A stretch of DNA of 64,000 nucleotides from the NCBI GenBank assembly GCA_049999765.1, contig JBNGIQ010009029.1:56170-120169 (forward strand), read 5' to 3'. The DNA comes from Phaeoceros laevis (Eukaryota > Anthocerotophyta > Anthocerotopsida > Notothyladales). Made by a program: the position numbers and the translations under genes. Shown piece after piece: positions 23,644 through 39,892 of the stretch; the stretch's first letter is position 1, and each line of letters begins with the position of its first letter. The notes below the pieces were generated by a model that saw only the letters and a list, made by a program, of their open reading frames with translations, ran no database searches and had not been told where the DNA came from.

Positions 23644-24649
23644 ATGGGGAAGAAGACGGAGGCTATGTTACGGAGCTTGAAAGGGCGGAAGGAGGACTAC
23701 CTGGATGCAGACGATGAACGGGCTGAGGCCAGCTCCTCCCGGAAACGCAAGCAACGAAGCAATGATCCCGAGAAGGAGCGGCAGGACAGAATGAAGCAGG
23801 CCGCAACCAAGCAAGTACCGAAATTCATTTGCTTTTGAGAGCTTGGCAGAGACGCTTTGCCAATTAGAGGAAGTGATTGACTGACTTGGGGCCTGGTTTT
23901 GGTGCGCAGGAGCCTCCAGAAGCAGATATGCAAACAGTGCGACAATCTGAGCACTGCCAAGCACCTGATGGTGGCCATCGGCAACCACTCGTACCTCATG
24001 TTGCCACCACGTGGCCCACTGGTGCCGGGACACTGCTACATCCTCCCTCTGGAGCACGAGGTTTCCACCAGGAATGTGGACGAATCTGTGTGGCAGGACA
24101 TCCGTAATTTCAAAAAGAGCCTGCTGATGATGTTTGCTGATCAGGGCAAGGATGTGTTGTTCCTGGAGCTTGCCTTCTCTGGTGCCCGAACGCGGCGGCA
24201 TGCAATTGTGGAGTGCATCCCCATTCCGCCTGGAGCAGCCAAGCAGGCTCCGCTTTACTTCAAGAAGGTGAGTAGACCTAGGCATCACTTGGACTCGGCT
24301 GCCAATTCAAGGGATTTCAAGCTAATTAAGCATGCTTGTCACATGGCAGGCAATCGATGAAGTGGAAGACGAATGGAGCCAGCACGATTCTAAAAAGTGC
24401 ATAGATACCAGTGCCAAGGGGTTGAGGGGATCCATCCCTTCCAACTTTCCATACTTCCATGTAGAATTTGGGCTGCAGAGGGGGTTTGTACATGTGATTG
24501 ATGATGAAAACAACTTCAAGGGGGAAAATTTTGGCCACACTGTCGTCAAGGGGCTGATCAAGTTGCCTACAGAGCGCCCACAGCAAAGTGTCAAAGACTT
24601 TTTGAAGGGCTGGGACAAGTATGATTGGACCAAACAGCTGGATGGGTGA
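23644..24649 (+). CDS. CWF19L2-like: Short CWF19-like protein (CwfJ C-terminal domains only)
   Basis: Three exons (23644-23814, 23920-24267, 24350-24649) give 272 residues. A short charged N-terminus (KGRKEDYLDADDERAEASSS) precedes the HIT-like CwfJ_C_1 domain: CKQCDNLSTAKHLMVAIGNH, GHCYILPLEHEVSTRNVDES and the HIT-like motif region around ARTRRHAIVECIPIP. CwfJ_C_2 follows (SNFPYFHVEFGLQRGFVHVI and KDFLKGWDKYDWTKQLDG). CWF19 proteins act in late spliceosome disassembly and lariat debranching. Full-length CWF19L2 proteins are far longer, so only the C-terminal third is encoded here. The exon 2 border was set by phase: a nearer AG would shift the frame. The ATG sits just behind a TATA box, so a missing upstream coding exon is unlikely but not excluded. 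Confidence 0.88.
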
Positions 24650-25163
24650 TGCATTCATTCTATGGCTTTTCTCACTACTGGCGAGGGCTTCTCGATGGGG
24701 TGGGTTTGCAAGACGAAGGAAAATAGCTGTTGTATTTATAGACTTCCACCGGCGGATGTGAGTCGCTTTCTCAAGCACGTAGTAGACTTACGTTATTCCT
24801 AAAGCGCCACGAAAAAGATCAGCTCCAGAAATGGACAATTTTCATTGTCTTCAATCTTTCTGTCCGCCCTATAACAGGGGTGCCCCCGCTATGATCAGCC
24901 TACTAGTAATATCAGGAGCCAAAGTTGCGGCATCTTAGCACATGGCATTATGACTACAACAAATAATCAGCATGTGGGTGAAGAAGTAAGCAGACACTGT
25001 CCAGTACGAAGGCAAGGTCGGGACACAATACCCAAGTCATGGAAATTTCCCTTTAACGGGCTATTCCTGAATAGTCTGCTTCCTGGTCCGCATCCTGGTT
25101 ACAACTGGAACACCCCTGGGCACCTGCACTAGCTGTACAATGAAGGTGTCCCCCTACCTTGTG
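24650..25163. other. Convergent intergenic region
   Basis: It contains the 3' trailers of the CWF19-like and COPT genes only, and no ORF of interest. Confidence 0.5.
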
Positions 25164-25610
25164 CTAAGTGGCAGCGCAGACATCGGAAGACCCCGTGGAA
25201 CTGGTGCCAGCGCGGAAGAAGTAGTATCCCAGGCCGAGCCCCAGCACAATGGCGATGAACACGCCCCCGTTGTAGGACATGACCGCAAGCATAAGCAGGT
25301 AGCCGATGCCTACATTAACGGTGTAGAGCAACGCCTCTGCAGCTTTTTGCGCCTGCGAGGGAGATGGGGCCCGGACCTGGCCAATTAGCGGCACACTGTG
25401 GCCGTGCTCCCCGTGGCCGGCATGGTAATCAGCGGCCTTGGACTCAACAGCCTTGCTTAACGAAGAGCGCTGGCTGGTAAGCCACTCGTGGAAGATGCCG
25501 ATGACGAAGACGGCTACCAGGGACAGCAGATATCCCAGCCATGACTGCACAAACCACTCATCGAACAGCAGAGTCACGGTCTTGCCCCAGTAAAAGGTCA
25601 TGTGCATCAT
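25164..25610 (-). CDS. COPT5-like: Ctr-family copper transporter, COPT5-like
   Basis: Intronless, 148 residues from the ATG at 25610. The N-terminus MMHMTFYWGKTVTLLFDEW closely matches COPT5, which has a single short Met motif rather than the Met-rich ectodomain of plasma-membrane members. Three helices are visible: LGYLLSLVAVFVIGIF, a TM2 with the required Met-x3-Met (YLLMLAVMSY), and a TM3 with the GxxxG packing motif (LGLGLGYYFF). COPT5 exports Cu+ from vacuole or prevacuole and supplies plastid electron transport under copper shortage. An in-frame upstream start would add 11 Arg/Gly-rich residues and is less likely. Confidence 0.93.
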   Translation of the reverse strand: MMHMTFYWGKTVTLLFDEWFVQSWLGYLLSLVAVFVIGIFHEWLTSQRSSLSKAVESKAADYHAGHGEHGHSVPLIGQVRAPSPSQAQKAAEALLYTVNVGIGYLLMLAVMSYNGGVFIAIVLGLGLGYYFFRAGTSSTGSSDVCAAT

Positions 25611-26054
25611 CTTGGCAGATCTGCCTCTTCCTCCCTCCCTCAAGCCCTGCCCAGCAACAGAAAATCAGCAAACGCACACGGCAGAGTCTCACAAGCTTCA
25701 ATGTGCAGCAACGACATGAAATCTCGCGTTCTGGTACCTGGTGACGCTAATGCGTAGAGGCCGCAGAACCTGAGGAGGGGCAAGGTCCGCTCAATCCAAA
25801 CCTCCAAACCGGAAGACGGAACTCTGAACAGCGTACTACGCCACAGTACTGCACGTGAGAGCGAGGCTTGGGCTAACAAGATATCTTTTTTCATCAGCCT
25901 TATGTGTTCTGACAGTTTTGAGACGAATTTAGTGATTACTCGCGTGGTCCCGCAAAAACCCTGAACCCAAGTTCCTCTTCAGGGTGCGATGCTGTGCGGA
26001 CAGAATGCTTGTTCCTGATTGCTGGCAGTGGAATTGCCCAATACCAGAACAGCG
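25611..26054. promoter_or_regulatory. Divergent promoter, COPT5-like / FTSHI2
   Basis: 444 bp between divergent start codons. No TATA or other element was confidently identified. Confidence 0.4.
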
Positions 26055-29622
<3,568 letters not shown>

Positions 29623-30185
29623 CAGATGTACGGTATTCTTGTCAGCCAAAGTGTACAGTATAGGCTCATCTGCCCGAAACAACTCAATTCTCATTCTTAC
29701 CCACTATTGTTGGTGAAATACTGGGTTTGGGTTCACTTCGCCTTTTGGACCCAACAAGCACGTAATGAAGTCTCTTTTTCTTCTTCGCATGGATCATTGG
29801 ATCATGTTCACCAGAATGCATCTATCACGGTTACAAACTGAGGTTAGTCAACTCCAAGTTGAGGCCTCGTGCTCTACATGGCCTCTTGGTCATGCACAGC
29901 GCCTCACATCAAGTAGGCATCGCAGAACCCAGGCAGGACAAGGGCTACAATGTCAGTGCTGCGACTGCACGTCTACTCGACCAGAGATTTTTCATGCACG
30001 TAGGATGACCAGTATCCAAATGGCCCCCTCAAAAAGACTCTCAGAACGCTGAAGATCAATAATGAATGCCTCAGTTGTCGTATCGCGTCGAGGGCTGCAA
30101 CTATAATAAACCTCAGCAGGCACCTCCTCACATCCGAAGACCAAAAATATGCCAGCCTCTTGTTGAGCTACAAAATTTTGCTTCC
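29623..30185. other. Convergent 3' intergenic region
   Basis: 3' ends of FTSHI2 and the topoisomerase gene meet here. Nothing else is evident. Confidence 0.5.
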
Positions 30186-33100
30186 TCAAGCAGCAGCTTC
30201 TCTAACGAGCCTGGGCCTGCCTCTCTTACGCGGTAGTTGTGCGACATCGAGCTGCTCACCTGCACTAGCCAACCCATCACCTGTTTCAACGGCTGGCTCT
30301 GCTTTGCGACTTGCGACGACACGTCGCTTAGCAGGATTCTGTTTAGATTGAACTTCAGGTTCTACGTCGGCCTCATTTTGAGTCGATTTCGGCTTCGGCT
30401 TCGATTTGGATTTCGTACGACTTGCGCGTTTTGAAATAGCCTTGACACTTTCGCTTCGACGCCCTGTTTTCACTTCTTTCTCTGATTTTGGTGTTAAAGA
30501 ACCTTTTCCCAGTGCTGCATGTACAACCAGGAATTAGCTCACACAGTTTTGTAGGATCACAGCAACCGAGAGCACGCAGAAGGTACTTACTTTCTGCACC
30601 ACAGCTTGTGTCTTGGCCTCCCGTCTGAAGTTCTGCTGCGTCTGATACTGGACCTTCCTTCACAAGCTCTGCTTGTTTTCTGAGATCATTCTCTGCAATA
30701 GCCGCTTTAACTAAAATTTTTAGTTGTTTATTTTTCTCTTGCTTATTCGTTTCCGGTTCAGGCAAGCTCTTTGCTGAGCGTCTGCCAGGTCTTGCCCCAC
30801 CACGTAGCCGCAAAAGCTCCAGTGCAACATCCAAGGTTACACTTTCGGCTGCCAACTCCTGCACACGAGCATTGTCTCATCCCACACCTCCATCAGGACA
30901 GCCACCTGTAGAGCATGATTAAGTACAAATTTCAGACCCGAAAGTACGTTTTAAGTGCAAAAAAGATACCTGAGGCACGAGTGCCGAAACACCCTTGTGG
31001 CGGACCACAAGGTGCTTACGTCCCATATTTAACACAACGGGCCAGCCATCTTCTGGATGATTTCCCTGCAGCCCCGCGAGTGGGGAAGCACTCCAACGCA
31101 GGTCAGGCAGAACATAAGCTGCAATATGCAGAAAGCCAAAAGGTTGTTCGTGCTGCTTGCCAATATTGTATCGGCCAAGTTGCTTACCAATGTCCTTGGA
31201 AAGGTCAGAATCTCTAGAGCAGACTCCAACGTCAGTTCTCCCCAATTCTGGAGAAAATCAAAGATTGGCTTGATAGTGGGCTTCAGTAGGTGAAACCAGT
31301 GAAGCAATGCGCATTGACCAGGTACTTCTATAGCAATCTACGAAGTATCAACAACTTCAGAAAGCTTTCACAAGCAAAAAACTTACCTCGGGCACTGCTT
31401 GCCGTGCGGGCTTCGGCCCATGCCCAAGTTGGACGTACCTTCCAAACGGTCCCTTCTTGGCAAGCACCTGCGACATCTCCACCAAGTGTGAGTACTACAA
31501 AATGCTTTACCCAGGACGGACACACTAAGCAATCTTAGTCAGTTCACCTCTAAACCGGTTGCAGGATCCGTCCCCAGCACTGGTGCTTCAGTCATTGGTT
31601 CGATCTGCACATCACCGCTTTCATCGTCTTCACCTTTGAAGATATTCGCCTTATAACTGCATGGTGCAGCTTAAAAATTTAGTAACCTTACCCTTTGCTC
31701 CCATATTGTGGCTTACCTTTGCACATTAGACAAGACAGGAAAAGACTCACTGGCATTCCGGATAACGTGAACAACCCAAAAAATATCCCGCTCCATAGCG
31801 ACTTAGCTTCAAGGTGATTGTACCTTGTAAGCACCTGGACAGCTCATTTGATTATAAAACAACTGAATCAATCATCAACAACCTTAATCACACTCCTTTT
31901 GCAGACACTCTAGCTCACTTGGGGCATTCTCTGTCTGCAGGAAACAGTTGCTTCACAAATTTCTGTTCCAGCATTTGGACCACCTGCGTATTAACACCGT
32001 AAGACGACCTTCAAAGACCAGCTAGGTCAACGGCAGTTGAATCCACAACTAGCACAAAAAGCAAGGCATTCTGAGAGACAGGTGCCTCAATAACTGTGAG
32101 GCTAGTCACCACCTGCTCTATTGGAACTTTCATAGCTGCTGAAACTGCCTCATGGAACTGCGGCCAGAAGTTTCCCAAAAAGGACTTCCACTCCAACCGA
32201 CCAGCAGAGATCTCATCCAGCTTACAAACGAGACAAATTAAAAGGAGTCGATTAACCTGAACAACTTCACACTAGCCTAGAGCCACTCAAGCACACATGC
32301 ATTCAATTTGCCAAGTACAGAGGAACCAAGGGGAGCGACAATGCCTATTATGGAACAGGGTAAAACAGATTAAACCAACTGCCATCGTTTGTCAAATGAG
32401 ACTGGATGCCAGTAGGTAGAATTGGAACAATGTTCATGGTCCCAGCGCACGTCTTAAATAGGTAAGACTTACCTGGGATTCCAGATTTGCAGTGAACTCG
32501 TAGTTAACAAACTGTTCAAAGTATTTGCAGAGAAATACAGATACCTGCACTAACCAGCAGAAAAGTGGGCTTAACACAGTGACATGCAGTACAGTACACT
32601 GCAGCTGGTGAAGCATCTACTCATCATTGCGTTCAGTAGGTAGTGCAGAGATTGACCATTCGCCCACGGATTTCAGGAAAAATTCTCCGCTTCACTATTT
32701 TAACATATGTTCGTGCCTGCAATTCCAAGACCAGACAAGACTCCAGACTCAGCTTCAGGTACAAGCTGTACAGGCTGGACAGGCAACCTGGAGTGTCCAA
32801 TAGATTTTGAAGGCGTAAAATCAATAACAATCTACTGTTTATGAGACTTGAGCCTAAAGCAACCTGCAAAGTCTTCATAGTGGAGGCATACGTGGATGGA
32901 CGACCTATCCCCAGTTCCTCCAGCTTCTTAACCTGGTTAAAGTTACTGTGGTTAGTGACATGCTTAACTTCGTTCCTCATCATGTCAAAAAGCATTGTAC
33001 TAGAAGATTTCTTCAAGTACTCAGGTAACTAGAAGAAAGATGGTCTACAGTAGATGCATATTTCTATGGTAAATGGTCTGCTAAATCCAGTCATGAAGCA

Positions 33101-36100
33101 GACCCTGTGTGAAGAGTACCAACCAAGCTGCCTTCAGAGTAACGAGGCGGTGGTTCAGTGACATGCTGTCTTGGCTCAACTTGCTTCACCGCAATTTCAT
33201 CCCCTGGCTTGACAATCAATCGATGCAAATTGGCATGCCACATCACTCAAAAACAAGGGAATCGCGATGCTTACCACAAGCACTGCACACACCTGAAAAG
33301 TTGGTAAATTACCACCTTCCTCGTCATCATCCTGGATAAGAGTCCCATCCTTTACTGCAGAAAGAGCATCCTTATCCTGCAATTGCCATGTAACCGACTT
33401 GGTTGTGAGCCCTTTCTGAACGTTTTATCAAGAGGCCCCACACAACCCTTAACGTCTGCCAAACGAAGGATAATAAGCTCTTAAAATTGACCCGTTCCGT
33501 TCAGGTAGTGATGTGGCCCCTGAACCTTGTATAGCACACGAAATCCAGGAGAAACCAAAGTTGAGCCAGTATAGCGCAGCTCCACAGAACTGTCATTGTT
33601 CACGATCTCTGCCGCCACCTGCCAGCTCACTTGCCACAAGGTGAATAGTGAAGCACATGTACAAAACAACAGATTGCCTGATATGGAACCAAGAAACAGT
33701 CCCCATTTTCTCCGACATGACACAACTCATCAAAACAATGGACGTACCTGATTGAATGTCGCATGCTCCATCTGACATGTAACTGCTCGACACCAAATCA
33801 AGGTATAGAGCTGCAGGGCATCTTCTTCAAGGACATTCACCAGCAAAGCTACATCCAGAACTCGTGCATAAGTGATCAACCAACCCCAGCAACCACAAGT
33901 CATTGATCTTCATGAACACAGAAAGTCTTTACCAAGTCACCTACAAGGCAGGCGACCAGCATCCGTGGGACGAATTGCTTCATGTGCCTCTTGAGCATTC
34001 TTCGCCTTGGACTGGTAAACACGGGGACTAGCAGGGAGGACATTATCCCCATATCTGAGGACATGTGAAAAGCACGTTTTGCTTGAGGGAAAAAGAACCA
34101 AAGAGAAAAAACGAGATTAGCTTGCCCATGTTGCGTTGCATGAATTTGAGAAAAAACCAGGTAATCTGCTCAGTGCCTGCTACAACGATTGCCAATGTGG
34201 CCAACCTAACACAAGCCCCCACAACTGGCACGAGGGGAGAAACAGGTAGAAGCTGACAGTACCTCTCTGCAACAACGGATCGTATGCCCTGGACAGCTTC
34301 AGTTGACAACTGCACAGGATTAAAGATTTTGATATAAGCTTGGAGTTTTAAGTAGAAAGATCTTAGCATGATGGCAGGAGAAGTCACGGACGTTAAAATC
34401 CTGTTGCATTAGAGCAAAGGCTTAGGACCTGAGTACAAAAGCAGAGGCATGAATAAACTAGATCAAACAAAAGAAGAGAACTGGTGGAGTTCAGCTACTC
34501 TGAAACTTCCTGCATGTTCTAGCCAAACAGTGAGCGCTCAATGAAATAGGCCATGTCCCACTCTATAAATTGTTCCTGCACATAAGAGAAGCTATGCCTG
34601 ACGAACCTGGACACTATCTGTACGCATGTAGGTGATAAGGCCTGTCAGCTCGTCGTTGTCGAGCTTAACACCTTCATAAAGCTGTTGAGCAAGCTGCATT
34701 TCACAGAACGACAGCTGAATAAGTTGAGGGTTGATCCACGAAGGAAGATGTTAGTGAAACAAAATTTTAGAAAGAGGTGAAAGAATGGCAACTACAGCAT
34801 AAAACACTGCTAATGAGGTTAGAAAGACAGTGCTACCCATGCAACCCTCCAACCGAAAAGAGACCACAGATACTGTTGAAAAGTAGAAGCTGAGCTCACC
34901 ATCATCGTTCGTGACGAACTGAAGGATAATTTGTTCGAAGCATCCTGCTGCAGAGTCGATGTGATATAAGGAGCAGGAGGATTTCTTCGTACCACACTAT
35001 TCTTCACACTAGAAACCACAAGCTTGGATTCTTCCACCCTTTTTGCAGCAGCTACTGCTGCTTCGGCTGTTAAGCTGAACTGCCCAAGCTTCTCCCCCAT
35101 GAAATGAGTCAAACGAGCCGGGTACGTCATGCTACTGTCCCCCTTTGGAGATTTATTGTTCACAGCTGGCCGAGAAACTAGTGCTTCTACACTCCAATAC
35201 TCCTGGAGGGTAAAAGCCTCGATCTCTGTCTCCCTTTCAGCAATAAGCCGTAGTGCAGCTGATTGCACACGGCCAGCAGACTTACTTCCTGGTAGTTTCC
35301 TCCAAAGCAGAGGAGAGAGGTCGAAGCCAATGATGTAATCAAGTGCCCTCCGTGCAAGATAAGCACTGACAAGACTATCACTAATGTCCCTAGGTGACTC
35401 CATAGCCCGAATAATTGCCGACTGGGTAATTTCATGGAAAACAACTCTCTTGACAACATGGTGACTCTTTATTGCGCCTTCCACTGTCAACATTTCCAGT
35501 ACATGCCATGCTATGGCCTCTCCCTCCCTGTCGGGATCAGATGCCAATACAAGAGAGCTAGCCCTGCGTTTCAACAGAAACCTGAATATGAGATTATGGA
35601 TGAGGCTTCGAAAAAAAAACTCGTGCACAACAGAACGTAATGAAACAATTGTCTGCAAAGGGAAGTACTACTGAGCTTAGTCAGCATGAAATTAGGAGAT
35701 TCTGTCGACTAACGTTTCTAAAGCCGCCTTCATACTGTTAAGATGTTGCTGGGCAGAAGAAGGGACCTCCCAAACCAAGTGAAAATTCTCCTCAGGTCGT
35801 ACAGATCCAGCCCTTGACGCCAAGTCCCTAACATGACCATAACTAGCTACCACCGTGAACTTGTCCCCTAGATACTTCCCTATGGTCTTTGCCTTGGCAG
35901 GCGACTCAACTATCACAAGAGCCTCTTTTACCCCAGGCTGGCTTTCGACAGCCAATTTTCTTGTTCCAGCTGGCTCTGCTCTTAGATTCTTTGAAACCGA
36001 CTCCTCCTTAGAGACCTGATCCTCTCTTAAGTGCTTACTAGTTCCGTCCTTGGTCACGTTCCCAGCTAGGCCCTGAACTTTAAAATGTTTCTTCTTCCGA

Positions 36101-36825
36101 TCTTTGGTCTTCCAAACCTTCCCAACCTTGGTTGGAGCAATTGAGCCTGGTTGTGCTGAAGTGGAATAATGAGCAGAAGGCAACAAAAATGGCTCCAAAT
36201 GGTAGAGACTGGCCTGGAACTACAGTGTGCACAAGGGGTTACACATAAATTGGACAAAATTGCGAACAGCAAGAATGTAGTTTTATCTCATGCGTAATAG
36301 CAGCAGGAGAATAATCGAGCACGCATGTTCTCGACTTTGCAAGCTGAAAATACGTTATTGGAAGACGCTTTCTTCCTGTACCTTATTATGGGTGTTTGGG
36401 CGAAATTGGACCTGCAATCCCCAAGAAGCCCTATTGGTTGTCGGCAGTGACCCCTTCCAGGCAAACGAGCCTCCGTTCAAGTAGGCACCGGCACCGACAT
36501 GGCTAGCGCTGGGTGTGCCAAAAATCGCCTTCAGATATGTAGCGTTTGCTCTCCAGAATTGGACATGGGATGCTGAACGAGCTGACACACTGCATTCCTG
36601 CGACGCCCTAAAACCCAGCACACCAGCGACACTGCAAACTGAATGAGAACGTGAACTAGCAGCCTGCAAGGCGCCTTCGCTGGTCACTGAATTGGTTCCG
36701 TATTGTTGAACTGGCAACATAGTGGTCCCCCTGACTGCTCTGCAGCTCCACAACGAGTGCCTCAGGTTACTTCCCATCTGCAGGCTCATTGAATTTCCGG
36801 GGCCTGAGCCTGAGGCTGTTGCCAT
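30186..36825 (-). CDS. TOPA-like: Organellar DNA topoisomerase IA (bacterial TopA type)
   Basis: Twenty-two exons were traced, giving about 1,215 residues. The first are 36382-36825, 35714-36219, 34900-35563, 34607-34693, 34263-34309, 33945-34054, 33748-33848, 33526-33618, 33293-33376, 33124-33207, 32864-32932 and 32657-32716. The last four are 31188-31247, 30970-31065, about 30590-30858 and 30186-30514. The Ser-rich N-terminus looks like an organelle presequence. TOPRIM motifs are [20 protein letters not shown] and [14 protein letters not shown]. Next come [18 protein letters not shown] and the catalytic Tyr (about residue 560, codon 34628-34630) in [19 protein letters not shown] and [11 protein letters not shown] follow. 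A Cys-rich zinc ribbon lies near 31.75-31.98 kb. C-terminal repeats end in a basic tail with an AT-hook-like RKRGRPR. It should relax negative supercoils in mitochondria and/or plastids. Confidence 0.93.
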
Positions 36826-38209
36826 GCCGCTACTCGCCTCCACCCTGGCACGGCGCCCACTCCCAGCTGAGGCAGCCTGCCAGCAAAAGGCATTCCTCAG
36901 CTGGACGTACGTGGACGAGGACAGCCGGGCCGGTTAATATAGCCATCCCGCGCCACCTCCGAAGTCTCGACAGCTCGTAGTTTATCCTGTGTTGAGGTTT
37001 GGCCTCGGTGCAACATTAGGTCTGCGATTCTGTGGAAAAACTCGTCGCTTTCGTTCCCTCAGATCGATTGTCTGCGCCTGATTGCTGATACCACTGTGTT
37101 CGGCTGAAATGTACCAGTTGATGAGGGATACTCAGGATACGCCACGTATTGCTGCTGTCCTTGCTGAGGTCTCGTTGTTCTGCTGTTTTGCCGGACCGCA
37201 GTGTCCGTGAGGCTCGTGTCCTTCTTGACTGATCGTTTGAGGAACTTCACAGGGCCTCTCAAAGACTCTCACCTTCAGGGCACGACTACCTGCAGACAAT
37301 GCAGCAATGCAGACAGCGTGTGCAATGTGGCTGAGTAAGTTCAGGTGCCTTGACAAAGAATCGGAATTCTTGGACCTGCGCAGATGAACCCCCAAAGGCC
37401 GCTGGTGAAACGCCGGTGATCGCGAAGGTAGAATTGCTCGAAAGTTCATCAGTATGAGTCTGCATGAGTCATGCATTCCCGAGCGGCGGTAGTGTCTGGT
37501 CTGCCACACCTGAACTCTACGGAAGCTTGTTACTTCAGTTCCGTCGGCTTTTGTTGTGCAGGAGGGTTGGCAAACTAAAAGTCTGTTACGAAGCGAGGCA
37601 ATAATTGGACTCCTCATTCCGGACCAGCGAGTGCAGTTTCCTGTGTTCTACACGACTGAAAGCAGCAATAATCGACGCCTTCCTGGATCTGATGGTTGGC
37701 CGAGCACCCTCAAAAGGATCTGCGCCACTTCGTACTTTTATGACGAAGAAATTGAGTACTGCTGAAACTTGATAAAGGGTTGCTGCTGCTCACATGCAGG
37801 AGCCGTGAACCGGTGAATTCAACCGAGAACTTCATGGTGCAGCTTGCCGTTTCCCTGCTCCAGTGGCTATGTCACGGCAGCTAAAGCTTGTGACACGTGC
37901 AAGGGAGCACGACTGTCGCTTTACATCGGGTGAAAGGGAAAAGCTTGGGAGCCTTTGCAGAAACAATGTCCACCTCCAATATGTAGTGGTTGACATCAGT
38001 TCTGATGCCGATGCCCTTTGTGGGACCCCGTCGGCGTGCATAACATAACACAGGAGCTCTTATCAGTGGCCTGGATTAGCCAGGTATGTTTCGGATAATG
38101 TATGTTTGTCCCCATGGAGCCTGGGACTCGCTATTGACTCTCGCATTTGAGAATTTCAGACAGCAACACCGCATTTCCTTTTTTTGCATTTCCAAGCCGC
38201 GGGTAACCT

Positions 38210-38250
38210 ACATCTAGTCTAGTCTAATACTAGTCTAGTCTAATTAGATT
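38210..38250. repeat. CTAGT simple repeat
   Basis: Repeated (C)TAGTCTAGTCTAA units form a short, partly palindromic tract. Confidence 0.7.
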
Positions 38251-39200
38251 GACTATTTGAAAATGGAGCTGGGACTAACTCTGAAGCAAGACCCCAAATA
38301 GCCATGTGCCCAATATGTAATCCATAAAGGAAGAAAGTGAACTAAAGTAGATGGAAAAACTTCCATGTTATTAGAAGATATGTATGGATGGAAAAACTCC
38401 CATGTTATTTCCAAGTTATCCTAGACTCTATACAGAGATCATGTCATGTAAACGAAGAGACTTTGTCAAAGAAGACACATCTATCATGTACTTGATTAAT
38501 GCTGCAATAAACTCGTCTTTTGAGAGCGAGAGAAGTTGTGCACCACATGGGAAAATCAGAAAGTCTGATTCATGTCTTTTCCTTGTGTCTTTATACGAGT
38601 AGAAAAAGCTCCTTGTCTTATGACCTAGACCAAGCTCTTGAATACAAAGCCAACAAGTTATATGAACAAGTTTCAACATCCAACAACTCATATTACCAAG
38701 GCTCAACATCCATGGGTAGATTGGCAATGTACTATGTAAGACATGTAAGCAATAGTTAAGATGCTCACATAATGTGATGCTCGCCTAAATAAAGAACAAG
38801 ACGACTCTTTATGGACAACACAAACCTCCTTCAATAACAATATACACATATTACAAAATTCTCAAAGACAAACAAATTTAATGTTGTAGGGAAAATTCAT
38901 CATCAATATAGTGATAAGACATCTGAACAAGTAACTACATAACAATGATATGCTTAAGAGGATGAGCAAAAGTGGTATCAAGAGTTCATATATCGGTCAT
39001 GAAAAGCGCGTTTAAAAAGGGGAATATTTGAGATTCTGGCCGATAAGTTGAAATCTATGCAAGCAAACTTCCAAAGGAAATTGATGTAGGAAATCGATGT
39101 TGGATCAAGACGCCAGTCCTAAACATGGCAGCCACAAAGTGCTGGCCAGGCAAGTGTCGATATACTATACCAACTATACATGGGAACCTCTCCAATATAT

Positions 39201-39306
39201 AGTCTTACGAGACCTTTAAATGGAATGCGGGCCTTGGATGGTGTGGTCTATGGAAACTTGGAGTCTTACGACACCTTTAGGTGGAATGCGGCCTTTGATG
39301 GTGTAG
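39201..39306. repeat. Two-copy direct repeat, about 61-bp period
   Basis: AGTCTTACGAGACCTTTAAA followed by TGGAATGCGGGCCTTGGATG recurs about 61 bp later with a few substitutions (39201-39246 and 39262-39306). Confidence 0.75.
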
Positions 39307-39448
39307 TAGTAGTAGAAAAGAGCTCCGATATACCAACTCCACAAGGGAATTGAGCACGCCACCATGTGACCTACGAGGTAGTCTAGAGAAACTTGTGGCT
39401 TCCAAACCACGAGTCGTACTAAAAGAATACATGTGTATTAAATTTCTT

Positions 39449-39545
39449 GAAAGCCAGCTTTCATTGATTATTGGATTCGTACATGGAAAGCCAGCTTTCA
39501 TTGATTATTGGAAAGCCAGCTTTCATTAAGTATCGGATCCGTACA
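39449..39545. repeat. Three copies of a palindromic GAAAGCCAGCTTTC repeat
   Basis: GAAAGCCAGCTTTCATTGAT occurs at 39449 and 39486, and a third copy with a changed end starts at 39511. Each contains a six-base stem GAAAGC/GCTTTC with a CA loop. A flanking GGATTCGTACAT / GGATCCGTACAT is also repeated. Confidence 0.8.
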
Positions 39546-39804
39546 TTGTCTACTGAATGATCGCTCTAATCAGACCAATGAAATATTGCTCTAATCATAC
39601 CTACGTTGTCACCTACACTATCTCTTTTTGGGCATTCAAGAGAAAGAAAAACGCTCCACTCTCCATACAAGATAAGTATACTCAAACATCCCCATGAAAT
39701 ATGGTTTTGTGCAAAACTTTATCCAATGGCGCAAATGAGAATTGGAAAGCACCAATAATCCATAACACCATCATAATTAAGCAATTATGGAAGGGGTTAC
39801 AAGC

Positions 39805-39892
39805 TCAGAGTGAAGAGCTCAAGAGTAAAGAGCCCAAGAATCAAGAGCTCAAGAGTCAAGAGCTCAAGAGTTAAAGAGCTCAAGAGTTAAAA
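39805..39892. repeat. AAGAGCTCAAGAGT minisatellite
   Basis: About five or six imperfect copies of an AGAGCTCAAGAGTNAA unit run head to tail. Confidence 0.75.

Noticed and set aside
37059-37617. Minus-strand ORFs of 161 and 67 codons that might join as a small gene.
   Set aside because: No splice sites give a sensible intron between them, and neither product resembles a known family.
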